Below are positions 5,611 to 8,011 of a DNA stretch of 8,011 nt, one piece after another. The notes beneath the pieces were generated by a model. It was not told the DNA's origin, searched no databases, and saw only the letters and a program-made list of their open reading frames with translations. The stretch lies in contig JACDDF010000077.1 of assembly GCA_013817135.1 (NCBI GenBank), positions 1-8,011 of the forward strand, written 5' to 3'. Source of the stretch: Nitrospirales bacterium (GTDB taxonomy: Bacteria; Nitrospirota; Nitrospiria; Nitrospirales; UBA8639). How positions within the stretch are numbered: position 1 is the stretch's first letter; each line of letters starts with the position of its first letter. The translations under genes and the position numbers were made by a program.

Positions 5611-6117
5611 ATGTCAAAACAGGAAAGCTTCAAAAGTCCATTGATCGGGAGGCAATCATGCCGGGCGACGACATGGTTGCCACTCGGAATCATGCTCCTG
5701 TGCCTGATTCCGTCGGCAGGTCTCAGCCTGGCAGCGACAGGGGAGGAATTGATCGTGAGGGAGAGGCATACATTCTCATGCCCGGACAGCCCCAACTGTG
5801 TTTCCACGATGGCTGCGACGGAAAGCCAGGCGATAGCACCCTATCGTTATCAAACATCCATGGAGGAGGCCAAAGCCTTGCTGAAACAGGTCTACGGTCA
5901 ATTTCCTCGCACGGAATTGTCTAGGGAAGAGGAGGATTATCTCCAGTATGAAGTCAAAAGTTTTCTATTTGGTTTTGTGGACGACGTCGAGTTGTGGTTT
6001 GATGAGACCGCAAAAATCATTCACTTCCGTTCAGCCGCTCGCAGCGGCTACTACGATTTCGGGGTCAACCGGAAGCGAATGGAAGGCGTTCGACAAATGC
6101 TGGAGGGTAAGCTCTAG
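5611..6117 (+). CDS. DUF1499 family exported protein
   Basis: A 168-residue protein with an N-terminal hydrophobic segment (T-W-L-P-L-G-I-M-L-L-C-L-I-P-S-A-G, 21-37) and a likely signal cleavage near L-S-L-A (38-41). The rest matches DUF1499: C-P-D-S-P-N-C-V-S-T at 57-66, the A-I-A-P-Y-R-Y block at 74-80, Y-E-V-K-S-F-L-F-G-F-V-D-D-V-E at 113-127, and I-H-F-R-S-A-A-R-S-G-Y-Y-D-F-G-V-N-R-K-R at 137-156. The biochemical role of the family is not established; the two cysteines of C-x5-C could form a disulfide after export. The gene begins 30 nt after the hemerythrin stop with no good Shine-Dalgarno, consistent with translation coupled to the upstream gene. A TTG at 5641 is a less likely start. 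Confidence 0.9.
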   Translation: MSKQESFKSPLIGRQSCRATTWLPLGIMLLCLIPSAGLSLAATGEELIVRERHTFSCPDSPNCVSTMAATESQAIAPYRYQTSMEEAKALLKQVYGQFPRTELSREEEDYLQYEVKSFLFGFVDDVELWFDETAKIIHFRSAARSGYYDFGVNRKRMEGVRQMLEGKL

Positions 6118-6161
6118 CGAGGGGGCTTATTCGATAAGGCATCACGTAGCATGGAAGGTCA

Positions 6162-6184
6162 AACAAAAACACCTAACGAGGTGT
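6162..6184 (-). terminator. Intrinsic terminator oriented on the minus strand
   Basis: ACACCT (6169-6174), loop AACG, AGGTGT (6179-6184) form a perfect 6-bp stem. Read on the minus strand the stem is followed by TTTT-G-TTTG, the layout of an intrinsic terminator. No minus-strand gene lies immediately upstream of it; it would stop transcripts running antisense to the flavoprotein gene. On the plus strand it has no T-tract. Confidence 0.45.
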
Positions 6185-6224
6185 CTGCCGTATTCACGCT
6201 TCTCGAAAGATAGGAAATATCAGC

Positions 6225-7175
6225 ATGACGCATCCGCGGGAGGTTATCATCATTGGCGGTGGCTTGGCGGGGCTTTCTGCAGCGATCTATCTTGGCCGGG
6301 GCAAACGTGACACACTCCTCATCCATTCTGGCCGGTCGATGGCCAAGTGGGAACCGGAAGTGCAGAATTACCCCGGGTTTTCTGATGGTATCGCGGGAGC
6401 GGAACTTCTTAACCGTTGCATGGACCAGGCAGCCCGATTCGAGGTGGAAATCGTCGAGGACGAGATGGAGTCGCTCACGAAACAAAATGGGACCTTTCAT
6501 CTTCGAGGGGTGAAAACATCCTACCTCGCCAAACGCGTCCTACTCGCCACAGGGTTAACCCATCTGCCGCCGGAAATTCCAGGCGTGCGCGAGTGTCTGG
6601 GGACGAGCCTGTTTTTCTGCAAGGACTGCGATGCCTTTCGGTTGCAAGGGAAACGGATCATCATTATCGGGCGGAACAATGAAGCGGCGGACTATGCCCT
6701 CGGCATGCTGCTGTTTACACCGCACGTCATGGTGGCCACGAACGGCGAAGACGTCCTATGGGATGATGATCGCGCAGGATGGTTGGAGGAATATGGTATT
6801 CACGTGCGTCATGAGACCATACAGAGACTGGAGCATGAAGATGGGCAGGTGCACTCTCTGGTCTTTGCGCGAGGTGAACCGGTACAGGTAGAGGCCATGT
6901 TTACCACACGCGGAGATGTGTGCCACAACACATTGGCCGAAGAAGTCGGGGCCCGATTAGATGCCGAAGGTCAAATCCGCGTAGATGCCTGTATGGAAAC
7001 GACCGTGCCCGGCCTGTATGCGGCCGGCTGCGTCACACCGGGCAACTGTCAGATGGTGATTGCAGCGGGGCAGGGGGCCACAGCCGCCCAAGCCATCAAT
7101 CGAGATCTGTTCGATGAGAGCCTTCGACAGCACGCATTACCCCGTAAGGGGAAACCAAGCCCTATTCCCACATAA
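6225..7175 (+). CDS. Thioredoxin-reductase-like FAD disulfide oxidoreductase
   Basis: A 316-residue two-dinucleotide-fold flavoprotein, the usual length for bacterial low-molecular-weight thioredoxin reductases. The FAD-binding motif G-G-G-L-A-G is at 11-16, A-T-G at 108-110, and the active-site pair C132-K-D-C135 stands where TrxB has C-A-T-C. The C-terminal FAD region reads V-P-G-L-Y-A-A-G-C-V (261-270), with Cys where nearly all relatives have Asp, then Q-M-V-I-A-A-G-Q-G-A. The second nucleotide motif is G-R-N-N-E-A-A (149-155) rather than G-G-G-x-S-A, and the H-R-R-x-x-x-R that binds the NADPH phosphate is replaced by A-T-N-G-E-D (171-176). The enzyme therefore may not use NADPH; NADH, ferredoxin or another donor is possible, as in ferredoxin-dependent flavin thioredoxin reductases. 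AGGAAA lies seven bases before the ATG. It ends the same-direction group. Confidence 0.92.
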   Translation: MTHPREVIIIGGGLAGLSAAIYLGRGKRDTLLIHSGRSMAKWEPEVQNYPGFSDGIAGAELLNRCMDQAARFEVEIVEDEMESLTKQNGTFHLRGVKTSYLAKRVLLATGLTHLPPEIPGVRECLGTSLFFCKDCDAFRLQGKRIIIIGRNNEAADYALGMLLFTPHVMVATNGEDVLWDDDRAGWLEEYGIHVRHETIQRLEHEDGQVHSLVFARGEPVQVEAMFTTRGDVCHNTLAEEVGARLDAEGQIRVDACMETTVPGLYAAGCVTPGNCQMVIAAGQGATAAQAINRDLFDESLRQHALPRKGKPSPIPT

Positions 7176-7326
7176 TTTTTCTTTTTCGTAGACATTCCCT
7201 TTCTTCGTTTTCGCCATCCACTCCATTTATCCGCTCCGTCATTCTTTCAGGTCTTTGGCTGGATACCCTGAATGTCTCTGGTATATGGGATGGGAAATAG
7301 TAGCCGGCAGAAAATATGATGCGTTT

Positions 7327-7609
7327 TCACCTACGGAGCACCTGCAGGTCGGCCAACTGGCTGATGCTCAAATCAACAAGGAAACCTTGTTTGTGCTTTG
7401 CTGGTCCGCCTATGACATATGGGTAAAGTGGACCTATAGATGAAAGATCCTCCCCGGTTTCTTTTTCACCAGGAGTTCCGACGTCTGAAATCTTTATTGG
7501 TCCATTTTCGGCAATCAAGCGTCTGTCTTCTTTGATCCTTTTTCGTTCAACAGCATCCCCGTGTCTGGCAAAAATGAACGAGGAGAAAATCTTCCGGCCA
7601 TATCTTCAT
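7327..7609 (-). pseudogene. Frameshifted remnant resembling SixA histidine phosphatase
   Basis: On the minus strand, one frame reads M-K-I-W-P-E-D-F-L-L-V-H-F from 7609. The neighbouring frame continues F-A-R-H-G-D-A-V-E-R (7572-7543), then E-D-R-R-L-I-A-E-N-G (7530-7501). The phosphohistidine phosphatase SixA pattern is a beta-strand, R-H-G-x-A, about ten residues, then D-x-R-P-L-T-E-x-G. The RHG catalytic motif and spacing match, but the strand and motif are in different frames, the R-P-L-T block is degenerate, and the C-terminal half (about 7327-7440) no longer matches well. The A-rich upstream area has no proper Shine-Dalgarno. This is consistent with a decayed gene; a chance resemblance cannot be excluded without a search. 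Confidence 0.45.
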
Positions 7610-7813
7610 TTTTCGTCCGGTATCCAGCGGAACCCTCCAACCTTTCCTGCAGAAACAGCGTTCGGGAGCGGGAGTGGATTGTTTGGAATGAGCTAATTTC
7701 ACCGTGGAGTTGGCCCTGGGGCCGTCGGGCCTAGGCTTATAAAAAAATTGATACACCTGTCTAAATTTCTATCCGTGCGTTCCTGATACAAGGGTTTCCA
7801 CCAGTTCTCTCTT
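7610..7813. other. Noncoding stretch, no gene recognised
   Basis: No convincing reading frame in either direction. A GC-rich patch at 7707-7732 (GGCCC, GGGCC, GGGCC) can form short hairpins but is followed by A-rich rather than T-rich sequence on the plus strand. A minus-strand frame (to 7756) lacks any recognised motif upstream of the phosphatase remnant. Confidence 0.5.
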
Positions 7814-7842
7814 TTGCTCTTTTCTGAGTAAAATTCTTAATA
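7814..7842 (+). promoter_or_regulatory. Candidate sigma-70 promoter for the gene beyond the window
   Basis: TTGCTC (7814-7819) and TTAATA (7837-7842) are separated by 17 bp. The predicted start near 7849 would give a leader of more than 160 nt before a gene starting past base 8011. Consensus matching only. Confidence 0.35.
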
Positions 7843-7853
7843 GGGAATGGCGA

Positions 7854-8011
7854 TTCGTGTGGGTCGCATTCAAGTATCAGCTCCAGTACACACGAAACAA
7901 GGAAAGGAGGGGATGTTCACGTGAAAGAAAAGGACCAACTTCATTCGCTTCCCTGACAAGAGAGAAAATTTTTTTGATTATTTTTAATATAATTTTGTAA
8001 TTTTGGGAGGT
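7854..8011 (+). promoter_or_regulatory. Structured leader with mini-ORF, upstream of an off-window gene
   Basis: TTCGTGTG (7854-7861) and CACACGAA (7889-7896) form a perfect 8-bp stem with a 27-nt loop. Directly after it lies a strong Shine-Dalgarno, GGAAAGGAGG (7901-7910), then GTG at 7921 opening an 11-codon ORF (V-K-E-K-D-Q-L-H-S-L-P, stop at 7954-7956). An AT-rich stretch with runs of T follows, and the window ends in GGGAGGT, a second Shine-Dalgarno. The order resembles a leader-peptide attenuator or a uORF, but the downstream gene is outside the window. Confidence 0.35.

Noticed and set aside
7140..7186. CCCC-GTAA-GGGG hairpin followed by T-rich sequence as a terminator of the flavoprotein gene
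   Set aside because: The stem is only 4 bp and 24 bases separate it from the T-tract, too far for an intrinsic terminator.
7255..7443. 62-codon plus-strand frame after the flavoprotein gene
   Set aside because: No Shine-Dalgarno, no recognisable motif, and it is antisense to the phosphatase-like remnant.

Overview
The window looks like chromosomal DNA of a mid-GC, Gram-negative-type bacterium. Several products carry Sec signal peptides ending in A-W-A, and the gene set (AGCS symporter, PepSY, hemerythrin, DUF1499, thioredoxin-reductase-like flavoprotein) would fit Nitrospirota such as Nitrospira. That assignment is an impression; there is no rRNA or marker gene to confirm it. No transposase, integrase, tRNA, rRNA or CRISPR array was found.

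Layout. Bases 1-802 hold no intact gene. They contain a short frame with a haem-c motif (a probable cytochrome c remnant), an 80-bp palindromic repeat of the dispersed GTCATTCCC type, and a candidate promoter and structured leader for the first gene. Bases 803-2173 (+) encode an intact sodium:alanine/glycine symporter of the AGCS family. Bases 2335-3859 (- strand) encode three small envelope proteins: a two-helix membrane protein, a secreted protein with six perfect 12-residue N/P-rich repeats, and a secreted six-cysteine protein. Bases 3860-4191 form a divergent regulatory region with a near-perfect FNR/CRP-type box, suitably spaced from a -10 element.

From 4192 to 7175 (+) five genes run in one direction: a small exported helical protein, a periplasmic PepSY protein, a hemerythrin-like HHE protein, a DUF1499 protein and a divergent thioredoxin-reductase-like flavoprotein. 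The gaps are short (30-107 nt) and no convincing forward terminator separates them. The combination of a candidate FNR site, a di-iron protein and a flavin disulfide reductase suggests an oxygen or redox-linked group; this is inference from context.

Bases 7176-8011 hold no intact gene. On the minus strand there is a frameshifted remnant resembling a SixA-type histidine phosphatase. At the right end is a candidate promoter and structured leader with a strong Shine-Dalgarno, an 11-codon mini-ORF and a second Shine-Dalgarno at the last bases, pointing to a gene that begins just outside the window.

The least expected signals are the two decayed genes flanking the block, RNA hairpins that could cover the translation starts at 803 and 4192, and an oxidoreductase whose NADPH-binding and FAD-binding signature residues are changed. 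I did not find a clearly new defence or mobile system.
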